The notes below the pieces were generated by a model. The model had not been told where the DNA came from, made no database searches, and saw only the letters and a program-made list of their open reading frames with translations. From contig DASSLY010000090.1 of assembly GCA_035689185.1 (NCBI GenBank), forward strand, positions 1 through 20,851: DNA of 20,851 nt, read 5' to 3'. Each line of letters starts with the position of its first letter. The first letter of the stretch is position 1. The stretch comes from DASSLY01 sp035689185. GTDB taxonomy: Bacteria; Actinomycetota; Actinomycetes; Actinomycetales; Dermatophilaceae. The position numbers were made by a program, and so were the translations under genes. Shown here piece after piece: positions 1-7,625 of the stretch.

Positions 1-440
1 GACTGGGCCGGCCGGACGGCCGACCCGGATGTGCATCGAAGTAAGGCACGATCTTGCAGCCGACAAGCCAGGTCTGCAAGAACTTGCACAAGTTTTTTCG
101 ACACGACCCTGAAACGCGAGGGGATCCAGGGCTGTGCAGGGACGCCGCCGGGCGTTCCCACCCATGGCGAGTCGACCCGGCGCCCTCCGTGCCATCTCCG
201 ATCGTGCCTCCGGCGCCCGGCCCGCGCGCGCCGAAAAGCCGCTGCGCGAGCGTCGGCTCGGGATCGAGACCAAGTCGTGATCCGCCGCCGCTTCCCTCGG
301 GCAGCGGCATGGCCCTGGCGCCGGCCGTCCGCATGCGGCAGGATGCAAGACGCGCAACGGTGCCGGCCCCGGCGCCTGCGCGCGTGTCCCTTTACAACGG
401 ATCGTCCGGCACGTTCCTGCCGGTGAAGGAGAGTTGACGC
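1..440. other. Non-coding leader region upstream of msiK
   Basis: No convincing gene lies in these 440 bases. The open frames here are arginine/proline-rich with no recognisable domain and look like chance products of GC-rich DNA. The left part holds CTTGCA-type inverted repeats (53-92) and a T6 run at 93-98, which is unusual in this GC-rich sequence. A possible imperfect GC-rich hairpin lies around 139-160. The right end carries an AAGGAGAG ribosome binding site (426-433) for the ATG at 441. The promoter of msiK must lie here, but I could not place a clear -10 element. Confidence 0.6.
53..92. promoter_or_regulatory. Candidate LacI/MalR-type operator cluster upstream of msiK
   Basis: Three related heptamers are visible: CTTGCAG (53-59), CTGCAAG (74-80, inverted) and CTTGCAC (83-89). 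TGCAAG-AA-CTTGCA (75-88) is a perfect 6-bp-arm inverted repeat, and CTTG-CA-CAAG (83-92) is a smaller one. From memory, CTTGCA-type repeats are associated with MalR/Reg1-type LacI regulators of maltose and amylase genes in Streptomyces, which fits a sugar-transport ATPase downstream. Alternatively, TCTTGCAG (52-59) can pair with CTGCAAGA (74-81) ahead of T6 as the terminator of an unseen upstream gene. Confidence 0.4.
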
Positions 441-1529
441 ATGGCAACGGTCAGATACGACAACGCGACCCGGCTCTACCCGGGCAACGACAAGCCCTCG
501 GTCGACAAGCTCAACATCGACATCGCCGACGGCGAGTTCCTCGTCTTCGTCGGCCCCTCCGGCTGCGGCAAGTCCACCAGCCTGCGCATGCTCGCCGGCC
601 TGGAGGAGGTCAACGGCGGCGCCATCTGGATCGGCGACCGCGACGTGACCGACCTGTCGCCGAAGGACCGCGACGTGGCCATGGTCTTCCAGAACTACGC
701 GCTCTACCCGCACATGTCCGTGGCCGACAACATGGGCTTCGCGCTGAAGATCGCCGGCGTCAGCAAGGATGAGATCCGCAAGCGGGTGGACGAGGCCGCG
801 AAGATCCTGGACCTCGCTCCCTACCTCGAGCGCAAGCCGAAGGCTCTGTCCGGTGGCCAGCGTCAGCGCGTGGCCATGGGTCGCGCGATCGTGCGGCAGC
901 CTCAGGTGTTCCTCATGGACGAGCCGCTGTCCAACCTGGACGCGAAGCTGCGCGTGCAGACGCGCACGCAGATCGCGTCGCTGCAGCGGCGGCTCGGGGT
1001 CACCACCGTCTACGTCACCCACGACCAGGTCGAGGCGATGACCATGGGCGACCGGGTGGCGGTGCTCAAGGACGGCCTGCTCATGCAGTGCGACACCCCG
1101 CGCAAGATGTACGACCACCCGGACAACGTCTTCGTCGCGGGTTTCATCGGCTCGCCGGCCATGAACATCTTCGACGTCCCCGTGGTGGACGGTGGGGTCA
1201 AGTTCGGCTCGCTCACCCACCCGGTCGACCGGGACCACCTGGCCGGCGCGAGCCAGCACGTCACCCTCGGCGTCCGGCCGGAGGACCTGTCGCTGTCCGA
1301 GACCGGCGGCGGTCTGGAGATCACGGTCGACATGGTCGAGGAGCTCGGCGCCGACGCCTACATCTACGGCACCCCGAAGGGCGCCGACCCGACGATCGAC
1401 CACAAGCCGATCGTGGCCCGGGTCGACGGCCGCCGGCCGCCGCAGAAGGGTCAGACGGTGACGTTGTCGCCCACTTCCGGCCACGTGCACGTGTTCAACG
1501 CCGACACCGGGCTGCGGATCGGCGACTAG
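441..1529 (+). CDS. msiK: Multiple-sugar ABC transporter ATP-binding protein (MsiK/UgpC/MalK family)
   Basis: This is the cytoplasmic ATPase that energises carbohydrate ABC importers. In actinobacteria one MsiK protein typically serves several sugar permeases encoded elsewhere. At 362 aa it has the family's normal length. Visible motifs are Walker A GPSGCGKST (residues 38-46), Q-loop QNYALYPHMSV, signature LSGGQRQRVAMGRA, Walker B VFLMDEPLSNLDAKL and the H-loop VYVTHDQVEAMT, followed by the C-terminal MalK-type regulatory (TOBE/OB) domain. The sequence closely resembles Streptomyces MsiK; annotation pipelines often call the same family UgpC. The ATG at 441 follows AAGGAGAG at good spacing. 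No permease or binding-protein gene is adjacent, which supports a shared ATPase. The gene stands alone, with a CTTGCA-type operator candidate upstream and a strong hairpin after the stop. Confidence 0.93.
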   Translation: MATVRYDNATRLYPGNDKPSVDKLNIDIADGEFLVFVGPSGCGKSTSLRMLAGLEEVNGGAIWIGDRDVTDLSPKDRDVAMVFQNYALYPHMSVADNMGFALKIAGVSKDEIRKRVDEAAKILDLAPYLERKPKALSGGQRQRVAMGRAIVRQPQVFLMDEPLSNLDAKLRVQTRTQIASLQRRLGVTTVYVTHDQVEAMTMGDRVAVLKDGLLMQCDTPRKMYDHPDNVFVAGFIGSPAMNIFDVPVVDGGVKFGSLTHPVDRDHLAGASQHVTLGVRPEDLSLSETGGGLEITVDMVEELGADAYIYGTPKGADPTIDHKPIVARVDGRRPPQKGQTVTLSPTSGHVHVFNADTGLRIGD

Positions 1530-1547
1530 CCCGCGCAGCGACACGAC

Positions 1548-1584
1548 CGACTGCGGCGTCCCCACCCCGGGGGCGCCGCAGTCG
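1548..1584 (+). terminator. Strong hairpin terminator after msiK
   Basis: A 16-bp stem (left arm 1548-1563, right arm 1569-1584) with a 5-nt loop (ACCCC) lies 18 nt after the msiK stop. The only imperfection is one G-U wobble. No T tract follows, as is common for actinobacterial terminators. It separates msiK from the DUF4032 gene. Confidence 0.75.
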
Positions 1585-1650
1585 TCGTCCACGGCGGTCG
1601 TCCCGCGCCCCGGGTGACGAGGTGGCCAAACGGCGCGCCCATGACACGAT

Positions 1651-2925
1651 GTGCGCGTGGCCCTGCAGATCACCGCGGCACGCCCTGATCCTGCCCTGCT
1701 CGACCTGCCCTGGTCGACGCCGTTGGAGGACTGGCCGGGGGAGGTGCTGGCCGCCCTCCCGCGCGGCATCTCCCGGCACGTGGTCCGCTTCGTCAAGCTG
1801 TCCGGCCGGGTCATCGCGGTCAAGGAGATCAAGGCCGACATCGCCTGGCGGGAGTACAACATGCTCCGGCTGCTGCAGAAGCTGGACCAGCCCTGTGTCG
1901 AGCCGTTCGGGGTCATCGACGGCCGGGTCGGCGAGGACGGCGAACCGCTGGACGCCTGCCTGCTCACCCGCCACCTGCAGTTCTCCCTGCCCTACCGGGC
2001 GCTGTTCAGCCAGACCCTGCGCAAGGACACCGGGCAGCGGCTCATCGACGCCTTGGCGGTGCTGCTGGTCCGCCTGCACCTGGCCGGGTTCTGGTGGGGA
2101 GACGTGTCCCTGTCCAACACGCTGTTCCGCCGCGACGCGGGGGCGTTCGCGGCATACCTGGTCGACGCGGAGACCGGGGAGATCCGCACCCAGCTGTCCG
2201 ACGGCCAGCGGGAGCACGACCTGGACATCGCGAAGGTCAACATCGCCGGTGAGCTGATGGACCTGGCGGCCGGGGAGTTCCTCGACGAAAGCTCCGACCC
2301 GATCGACACCGCCCAGTCGATCGTGGACAGCTACCGCTGCCTGTGGCGCGAGCTCACCGAGCTCGAGCGGTTCGAGGAGGGCGACCGCTGGCGCGTGGAG
2401 GAGCGGATCCGGCGGCTCAACGCCCTCGGGTTCGACGTCGACGAGCTCGCCATCACCACCGACATCGGCGGGTCCTCGATCATGATCCAGCCCAAGGTTG
2501 TCGACGCCGGGCACCACTCCCGCCGGTTGCTGCGCCTGACCGGGTTGGACGTAGAGGAGAACCAGGCCCGACGGATCCTCAACAGCCTCGACGCCTACCG
2601 CGCCCAGCACGAGCGGCAGATGGACGACGAGGAGATGGTCGCCCACGACTGGCTCACCGATGTGTGGGAGCCGGTGACCCGGTCGCTGCCGCCGGACCTG
2701 TCCACCAAGCTGGAGCCGGCCGAGCTGTTCCACGAAGTCGTGGAGCACCAATGGCACCTATCCCAGAAGGCCCAGCGGGACGTGGGTCTGCGGGCCGCCA
2801 TCGACAGCTACATCTCGTTGGTGCTGCCCAAGAAGCCGGACGAGGCCGCCGTGGTCGGCGTAGACACGCAGGAGCTGCCGGTGGTTGCCACGATCCGGCC
2901 GAGCCCCCGCCGCCGGACGACCTAG
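1651..2925 (+). CDS. DUF4032 family protein with a kinase-like N-terminal half
   Basis: The 424-aa protein matches the actinobacterial DUF4032 family, often annotated as lipopolysaccharide-kinase-like. The biochemical function is not established. The N-terminal half (about 45-200) has the layout of a protein-kinase fold: a beta3-like lysine in AVKEIK (K58), an alphaC-like glutamate in WREYN (E68), a catalytic-loop-like WWGDVSLSN (D151, N156), and a metal-binding-loop-like VDAET (D172). The C-terminal part (about 230-395) would be the DUF4032 domain proper. There is no signal peptide or membrane segment, so it is probably cytoplasmic. GTG 1651 gives MRVALQ; GTG 1657 (MALQ) is also possible and lies 6 nt after CACGAT, a weak match to the leaderless -10 pattern seen elsewhere here. 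The stop codon overlaps the rlmB stop on the other strand. Confidence 0.85.
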   Translation: MRVALQITAARPDPALLDLPWSTPLEDWPGEVLAALPRGISRHVVRFVKLSGRVIAVKEIKADIAWREYNMLRLLQKLDQPCVEPFGVIDGRVGEDGEPLDACLLTRHLQFSLPYRALFSQTLRKDTGQRLIDALAVLLVRLHLAGFWWGDVSLSNTLFRRDAGAFAAYLVDAETGEIRTQLSDGQREHDLDIAKVNIAGELMDLAAGEFLDESSDPIDTAQSIVDSYRCLWRELTELERFEEGDRWRVEERIRRLNALGFDVDELAITTDIGGSSIMIQPKVVDAGHHSRRLLRLTGLDVEENQARRILNSLDAYRAQHERQMDDEEMVAHDWLTDVWEPVTRSLPPDLSTKLEPAELFHEVVEHQWHLSQKAQRDVGLRAAIDSYISLVLPKKPDEAAVVGVDTQELPVVATIRPSPRRRTT

Positions 2926-3917
2926 ATGGTCGCCCGCTGGCGGGCGACCTCGTACAACGCGACGCCGGCGGCCACACCGGCGTTGAGCGACTCCACCGCC
3001 GAGGACATCGGGATCGAGACCACCTGGTCGCACGTCTGGGCGACCAACCTGGACAGGCCCTTGCCCTCCGAGCCGACCACGATGACGACGGGCTCCAACC
3101 CCAGTTCCACCGACGGCAACCGGACGGGGCCGCCCGCGTCAAGGCCGAGGACGAAGAAGCCTGCCTTGCGGTAGTCCTCCAGGGCACGAGTCAGGTTGGC
3201 CGCGAGTGCCACCGGCACTCGGGCCGCGGCCCCGGCGGACACCTTCCATGCGGCGGCGGTCATCCCGGCCGACCGGCGTTCCGGCACGACGACGCCGTGA
3301 CCGCCGAACGCGGCGACCGAGCGGATGACGGCGCCGAGATTGCGCGGGTCGGTGACCCCGTCCAGCGCGACCAGGAGCGGGATGCCCGGGGCCTGCGGGT
3401 CGATCAGGTCACCGGGGTGGGCGTACTCGTACGGCGGCACCTGCAACGCGAGCCCCTGGTGGACGGCCCCGTCGGTGATCCGGTCCAGCTCGCCGCGGGG
3501 GGTTTCCAGCACCGGCAACCCCCGCCCCACGGCGATCTTCAGCGCCTCGCGGACCCGGTCGTCGGGGTCGACCCGACCCGCGACATACAAGGTGGTGGCC
3601 GGGATCTCGGCGCGCAGCGCCTCCAGCACGCTGTTGCGACCGGCGACGACCTCGGGGCCGCCGGAACCGCCACGGCCACTCCGGCCACTCCGGCCACTCC
3701 GGCCGCCACCGTCGCCACGGTCGCGGCTGGGGGTCCCGGGTCGGCCGGCGGCCTTTGCCGCGGCGCGGTAGGCCTTGTGGTGCGGCCGGTCGGCAGCCTT
3801 CGGGGTGGCTCCGCGGCCCTCCAGCTTCCGCCGGCCCTGGCCCCCGCTGCCCGCAGTCGGCGCCTTGCGCGATCCGGCCTTGCGCACGGCACCGCGCCGC
3901 TTGGAGTTGCCCGACAT
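2922..3917 (-). CDS. rlmB: 23S rRNA (guanosine-2'-O-)-methyltransferase RlmB (SpoU/TrmH family)
   Basis: RlmB 2'-O-methylates a guanosine in the peptidyl-transferase region of 23S rRNA (G2251 in E. coli numbering) using SAM. In 331 aa, the substrate-binding domain starts near residue 89 (VVAGRNSVLEALRA). The SpoU knot motifs follow: motif 1 DPRNLGAVIRS (190-200), motif 2 VGSEGKGLSR (281-290), motif 3 SIPMSSAVESLNAG (301-314). Residues 1-87 form a basic, low-complexity extension, including three GRS repeats, that E. coli RlmB (243 aa) lacks; similar extensions are usual in actinobacteria and presumably bind RNA. I chose ATG 3917, which overlaps the cysS stop as TGATG and is preceded by AGGGGTGA; a GTG one codon upstream is less likely. 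It is the second gene of a cysS-rlmB operon. Confidence 0.93.
   Translation of the reverse strand: MSGNSKRRGAVRKAGSRKAPTAGSGGQGRRKLEGRGATPKAADRPHHKAYRAAAKAAGRPGTPSRDRGDGGGRSGRSGRSGRGGSGGPEVVAGRNSVLEALRAEIPATTLYVAGRVDPDDRVREALKIAVGRGLPVLETPRGELDRITDGAVHQGLALQVPPYEYAHPGDLIDPQAPGIPLLVALDGVTDPRNLGAVIRSVAAFGGHGVVVPERRSAGMTAAAWKVSAGAAARVPVALAANLTRALEDYRKAGFFVLGLDAGGPVRLPSVELGLEPVVIVVGSEGKGLSRLVAQTCDQVVSIPMSSAVESLNAGVAAGVALYEVARQRATI
3674..3700 (-). repeat. 9-bp tandem repeat inside rlmB (3 copies)
   Basis: GGCCACTCC occurs three times in perfect tandem (3674-3682, 3683-3691, 3692-3700). On the coding strand it encodes consecutive Gly-Arg-Ser units in the basic N-terminal extension of RlmB. In-frame 9-bp units permit copy-number change without frameshift. 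Confidence 0.85.
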
Positions 3918-5374
3918 CACTCACCCCTGCGCGACAGCGACCAGCGCGCGCCGACCGCGGTGTCCTCCACCGCGACTCCGGCCGCGGCCAGCTGGTCACG
4001 GATCGCGTCGGCGGCCGCGAAGTTGCGGACCGACCGTGCGCTGGCCCGCTGCTGCAGCAACGACCCGACCAGCTCCTCCAACGCCGCCATAGCGTCGTGC
4101 GCCTGGCCGCCGCCGCTGCCGGCGTGCCATACCGGGTCCAGGGGGTTGACCCCGAGCACGTCGCACATGTCCATCACCAGGTACGCGGCGAGCCTGGCCG
4201 CCTCGTTGTCACCCTCGTCCAGTGCGGTGTTGCCGGCCCGCACCGTGTCGTGGACGACGGCGAGCGCGCCGGACACACCGAGGTCGTCGTTCATCGACTC
4301 GACGAACTCGGCGGGCATCGGCCGCATGGCGCCGCCGGGCCGCATCCGGTCCCCGACCTCGTCCGGGGGGACGCCGGGCAGGGCGCGGCGCAGGAAGTTC
4401 TCGATCCGCTCGACGGCCGCATCGGCCTCCCGCAACGACCCCTCGTGGTACTCGATGGTCGACCGGTAGTGCGCCGCGGACAGGTAGTAGCGGACGGCCA
4501 ACGGCCGGACGATCCTGGTCACCTCGTTGACGAGCAGGCTGTTGCCCAGCGACTTGCTCATCTTCTCCCCGCCGGCGGTCACCCAGGCGTTGTGCAACCA
4601 GTAGCCGGCGAAGCCCAGGCCGGCCGCGTGCGACTGGGCCTGCTCGTTCTCGTGGTGCGGGAACCGCAGGTCGACCCCGCCGCCGTGGATGTCGAAGCAG
4701 TCGCCAAGATACTTGCGGGCCATCGCGGAGCACTCCAGGTGCCAGCCGGGACGGCCCGTTCCGAACGGCGTGGCCCAGCTCGCGGTCTCCGGCTCACCCG
4801 GCTTGTGCCCCTTCCACAGCGCGAAGTCTCGCGGGTCTCGCTTGCCGCGCGGGTCGGCGTCCAGCGCCGGCTCCATGTCCTCCACCCGCTGGTGGGTCAG
4901 CTGGCCGTATGCCGGGTAGCTCGCCACGTCGAAGTACACGTCGCCGCTGCCGTCCTGGGCCGGGTAGGCGTGGCCCTTGTCGACCAGGGTCTGCATCAGG
5001 TCGACCATCTCGGTGATGTGGCCGGTGGCCCGCGGCTCGTAGGTGGGCGGCAGCACCGCGAGCCGTTCCAGCGCGTGGTTGGTCGCCCGCTCGTGCAGGT
5101 AGCTCCACGCCCACCACGGCCGGCCCGCCTGCGCGGACTTGGCCAGGATCTTGTCGTCGATGTCGGTGACGTTGCGGACCAGGGTCACGTGGTACCCGTG
5201 GCCGCGAACCAGCCAACGCCGCAGGATGTCGAACGCGACGGCGAACCGGACGTGGCCGATGTGCGGGGAGCCCTGGGTGGTCAGGCCGCAGATGTAGATG
5301 CCGACCTGGTCTGCGACCACGGGCGTGAAGTCCCGCAGCCCGCGCGCAGCGGTGTCGTGCAGCCGGAGGGTCAC
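3917..5374 (-). CDS. cysS: Cysteinyl-tRNA synthetase
   Basis: Class Ia synthetase charging tRNA-Cys. At 485 aa the length is normal for actinobacteria. The HIGH motif is SPHIGHVR (H38-H41) and KMSKS lies in GGEKMSKSLGNS. Zinc ligands are visible as C29 (ICGL), the cysteine of HLECSAMA, and the histidines and glutamates of FPHHENEQAQ. The signature next to C29 reads CGLTTQG rather than the common CGPTVYD, a variation I associate with actinobacterial CysS. It is not the paralogue MshC, which has a different HIGH region. GTG 5374 lies exactly 6 nt after a TAGCCT -10 element, so the mRNA is probably leaderless. The stop overlaps the rlmB start (TGATG), implying translational coupling. Confidence 0.95.
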   Translation of the reverse strand: MTLRLHDTAARGLRDFTPVVADQVGIYICGLTTQGSPHIGHVRFAVAFDILRRWLVRGHGYHVTLVRNVTDIDDKILAKSAQAGRPWWAWSYLHERATNHALERLAVLPPTYEPRATGHITEMVDLMQTLVDKGHAYPAQDGSGDVYFDVASYPAYGQLTHQRVEDMEPALDADPRGKRDPRDFALWKGHKPGEPETASWATPFGTGRPGWHLECSAMARKYLGDCFDIHGGGVDLRFPHHENEQAQSHAAGLGFAGYWLHNAWVTAGGEKMSKSLGNSLLVNEVTRIVRPLAVRYYLSAAHYRSTIEYHEGSLREADAAVERIENFLRRALPGVPPDEVGDRMRPGGAMRPMPAEFVESMNDDLGVSGALAVVHDTVRAGNTALDEGDNEAARLAAYLVMDMCDVLGVNPLDPVWHAGSGGGQAHDAMAALEELVGSLLQQRASARSVRNFAAADAIRDQLAAAGVAVEDTAVGARWSLSRRGE

Positions 5375-5380
5375 CGGTCA

Positions 5381-5386
5381 AGGCTA
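5381..5386 (-). promoter_or_regulatory. -10 element of a leaderless cysS promoter
   Basis: TAGCCT (minus strand) ends 6 nt before the cysS GTG, placing the expected transcription start on the G of the start codon. No recognisable -35 is present. The roughly 195 bases between this element and the LON-domain gene (5387-5580) contain nothing else I can support apart from a possible weak hairpin. Confidence 0.65.
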
Positions 5387-5580
5387 GCGGCCGTCCGGGT
5401 GCCCTCCCCGGGCCGCCTGGCTCGGCCGAGGCCGCATCCGGGTGCTGCCTGCTCCGGCGACGGGCGGTCGCGGTGCAGCACAGGAGGCCGGGTATGGCGG
5501 CCGGCGACTCCTGCACGTGCGCGGCCCGTCTGCCGGTGGTGGTGGCCGGTGCGCTCGGCCGTGTCCGCGCGAACTTCTCC

Positions 5581-6243
5581 TCAGTTCAGGGTGTATGCCG
5601 CGCGGCTCAGTCCCAGCGCGGGGACCGCACCGAGGGCGCGGACCAGGCCGAGCTCGCGGCGCAGCAACGCGCGCTCGGCGCGCAGCCGGGCCGCGTTGTC
5701 CGGCGACTGCAGCAACGCCTGCCGCTCGGCCAGGTCCAGCCGCAGGGTGCTCGCCACTTGGTAGGAAAGCTGTCGGGGGTCGGTCGGGTCCGGCTCGTCG
5801 CCGCTGATCCCGATCAGCTGGCGGTAGCGTTCCAGGTCGCGGGCGACCGAGGCAGCGAGGTCGGTCGCGCCGTGGCCGTCCGGGTCGTCCAGGCGCCGCA
5901 CGCTGCCGGTCAGGTACGACGTACCGGCAGGCTCGACCCCGAGCAGCTCAAACCGCCGGGACCCGATGCAGACGATGTCGAAGCGGCCGTCGGGCAGTGG
6001 TGAGACGGTCGCGAGCACGGCGGTGCACCCGACCGGGTATAGCGCCGCGACACCAGCCGCGCCGACCTCCCGTCCGGACCGGATGGCGATCACGCCGAAC
6101 TCGCGTGGCGCACCGCCCGGCAGCTCGACCAGGGCCTTGACCAGGTCGCGGTAGCGCTGCTCGAAGATGTGCAAGGGCAGCAGTACCCCCGGGTAGAGCA
6201 CCGCGCCCAGCGGGAACAGCGGCAGCAGCTCGCGGAGGTCCAC
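5581..6243 (-). CDS. LON peptidase substrate-binding (N-terminal) domain protein
   Basis: The 220-aa stand-alone protein corresponds to the N-terminal substrate-binding domain of Lon protease, with no AAA+ or protease domain. The diagnostic start is LPLFPLGAVLYPGVLLPLHIFEQRYRDL in outline (about residues 7-34), followed by GVIAI and a later region ending in a helical part (about 150-215). The role of free LON-domain proteins in bacteria is unclear; a chaperone or adaptor role is conceivable but not shown. It has no signal peptide. GTG 6243 is supported by TAGCGT exactly 6 nt upstream, indicating a leaderless transcript. It lies between ispF and cysS on the same strand but has its own promoter, so it is probably a separate unit. 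Confidence 0.85.
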   Translation of the reverse strand: MDLRELLPLFPLGAVLYPGVLLPLHIFEQRYRDLVKALVELPGGAPREFGVIAIRSGREVGAAGVAALYPVGCTAVLATVSPLPDGRFDIVCIGSRRFELLGVEPAGTSYLTGSVRRLDDPDGHGATDLAASVARDLERYRQLIGISGDEPDPTDPRQLSYQVASTLRLDLAERQALLQSPDNAARLRAERALLRRELGLVRALGAVPALGLSRAAYTLN

Positions 6244-6249
6244 CGGACG

Positions 6250-6255
6250 ACGCTA
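6250..6255 (-). promoter_or_regulatory. -10 element of a leaderless LON-domain gene promoter
   Basis: TAGCGT on the minus strand, followed by 6 nt and then the GTG at 6243. This is the same geometry as cysS, senX3, gpmA and others in the window. Confidence 0.65.
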
Positions 6256-6407
6256 CGCCGCCAACCTGAGCGCCGATTGACCCGCGCCCCTGACACCGGC
6301 CGCGCACAAGAAGGACCGATGCTCGCTGCCCGGCCGGCCACCCCGGCAGGGGCTGCCCCTCGGGACCGCCGCCGCGTCGTTGCGTCGTGGCGTGCGGGGT
6401 GTCGGCG

Positions 6408-6902
6408 CTACCGGCGGACGACCAATGCCGTGGCAATCGCCGCAAGGCCCTCGCCGCGGCCGGTGAGACCCAGCCCGTCCGTCGTCGTGGCAGACACCGA
6501 TACGGGCGCGCCGACGGCCGCGGACAGCGCCTGCTCGGCCTCGGCCCGGCGCGGGCCGATCTTCGGCCGGTTTCCCACCACCTGGACCGAGACGTTGCCG
6601 ACGGCCCAGCCCGCCAGGTCCAGCACCGCCACCGTCTCGGTGATCAGGCGCGAGCCGGAGGCGCCGGCGAGCCCGGCCCGGTCGGTGCCGAAGTTCGAAC
6701 CCAGGTCCCCGAGCCCGGCTGCGGACAGCAGGGCGTCGCAGATGGCATGCGCGGCGACGTCGCCGTCAGAGTGGCCGGCCAGGCCGGGCTCCCCCGGCCA
6801 GGCGAGTCCGGCCAAGGCCAGCGGGCGGGAAGCGCTGTCCGCGCCGGCATACGGGTGGACGTCGACGCCGATGCCGATCCGCGGCGGCTCAGCTGAGGAC
6901 AT
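6408..6902 (-). CDS. ispF: 2-C-methyl-D-erythritol 2,4-cyclodiphosphate synthase
   Basis: IspF converts CDP-ME-2-phosphate to MEcPP in the MEP isoprenoid pathway and works as a trimer with a divalent metal. The protein (about 164 aa) has the metal-binding D14-x-H16 in GIGVDVHPYAG, the GHSDGDVAAHAICDALLSA region with the third metal histidine, the DLGSNFGTD loop, and the C-terminal TTTDGLGLTGRGEG motif. ATG 6902 gives MSSAEPPRIG. An in-frame ATG at 6914 would add four residues; neither has a clear Shine-Dalgarno sequence. Both starts lie inside the end of ispD, so translation is presumably coupled to ispD. The carD-ispD-ispF order is conserved in actinobacteria. Confidence 0.94.
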   Translation of the reverse strand: MSSAEPPRIGIGVDVHPYAGADSASRPLALAGLAWPGEPGLAGHSDGDVAAHAICDALLSAAGLGDLGSNFGTDRAGLAGASGSRLITETVAVLDLAGWAVGNVSVQVVGNRPKIGPRRAEAEQALSAAVGAPVSVSATTTDGLGLTGRGEGLAAIATALVVRR

Positions 6903-7581
6903 CGCTGCTGGCATCCCGGGTGGCGGCGACGTGGAGGTCGGCGCGGGTGGTGATCTTGCCTGCCCTCGGGTCGCCGTCGATGACCAGGACCGGCGCGCCC
7001 AGAGCCTCGACCAGGGCGGCGTCGTCGGTCACGTCGCTGCGTCCGGCAGCGTGCGCGCGCTCCAGCAGGTCGCGACGGAAGCCCTGCGGGGTCTGGATCG
7101 ACCGAAGCTGGTCGCGGGGCAGGGTGCAGACCACCAGCCCGTCGGGGCCGACCTGCTTGAGCGTGTCGGGGACGGCGACGCCGGGCACCACGGCCGCGCA
7201 CCGGGTGAGGACCGCCTCGATCACGGCTTGGAACAACGCGGGCGGGGCGAAGGGGCGCGCGCAGTCGTGCACGAGCACGACGTCCTCGTCCGGCCCCAGG
7301 GCGGCCAGGCCTGCCCGGACCGAGCCCGGCCGGTCTTCGCCGCCCGGCACGACGGTGAGGACGAGTCCGGCTCGGGCGGCCGCGGCGGACCGTGCGGCGA
7401 CCGCAGCGCGAGCTTGGTCGAGCCGGGCGGGCGGGGCGACGACCACGAGGTGGCTGAGCGCCTTCGCGTCCAGCACGCGGTCGAGGGCGTGATCCAACAG
7501 GGTCCGGCCGCCGACCTCGACGAACGCCTTGGGCACGCCAGCGGCCAGGCGGGTGCCCGCCCCGGCAGCGAGCAACAGCAT
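6889..7581 (-). CDS. ispD: 2-C-methyl-D-erythritol 4-phosphate cytidylyltransferase
   Basis: IspD transfers CMP from CTP to MEP, the third step of the MEP pathway. In 230 aa the nucleotidyltransferase signatures are LAAGAGTRLAAGVPK (R11, K18), VHDCARPF (105-111), TPQGFRRDLL (164-173), TDDAALVEALG and a substrate-site lysine in RAGKITT (K209). Only ATG 7581 is available as a conventional start, and it gives MLLLAAG, a few residues shorter than usual. The in-frame stretch back to the carD stop has no ATG, GTG or TTG, only CTG. The 44-nt gap to carD has neither a ribosome binding site nor a TANNNT element, so expression is most likely by readthrough from carD. The 3' end overlaps ispF. Confidence 0.93.
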   Translation of the reverse strand: MLLLAAGAGTRLAAGVPKAFVEVGGRTLLDHALDRVLDAKALSHLVVVAPPARLDQARAAVAARSAAAARAGLVLTVVPGGEDRPGSVRAGLAALGPDEDVVLVHDCARPFAPPALFQAVIEAVLTRCAAVVPGVAVPDTLKQVGPDGLVVCTLPRDQLRSIQTPQGFRRDLLERAHAAGRSDVTDDAALVEALGAPVLVIDGDPRAGKITTRADLHVAATRDASSDVLS

Positions 7582-7625
7582 CGCGGCACCGCCGCTCGGG
7601 GCGCCGGTGCCGGTTGCTGTCGTCT

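Noticed and set aside
31..437. Two overlapping open frames upstream of msiK
   Set aside because: Arg/Pro-rich composition, no domain, mutually overlapping in different frames, and lying in a region with operator-like repeats; they look like GC-rich chance frames.
3917..5374. cysS as mshC (mycothiol cysteine ligase)
   Set aside because: The SPHIGHVR and downstream anticodon-binding regions fit cysteinyl-tRNA synthetase, and the 485-aa length and rlmB linkage match CysS; MshC is shorter with a different HIGH-region signature.
5473..6003. Plus-strand open frame opposite the LON-domain gene
   Set aside because: It mirrors the codon pattern of the minus-strand LON gene; no domain, ribosome binding site or -10 was seen.
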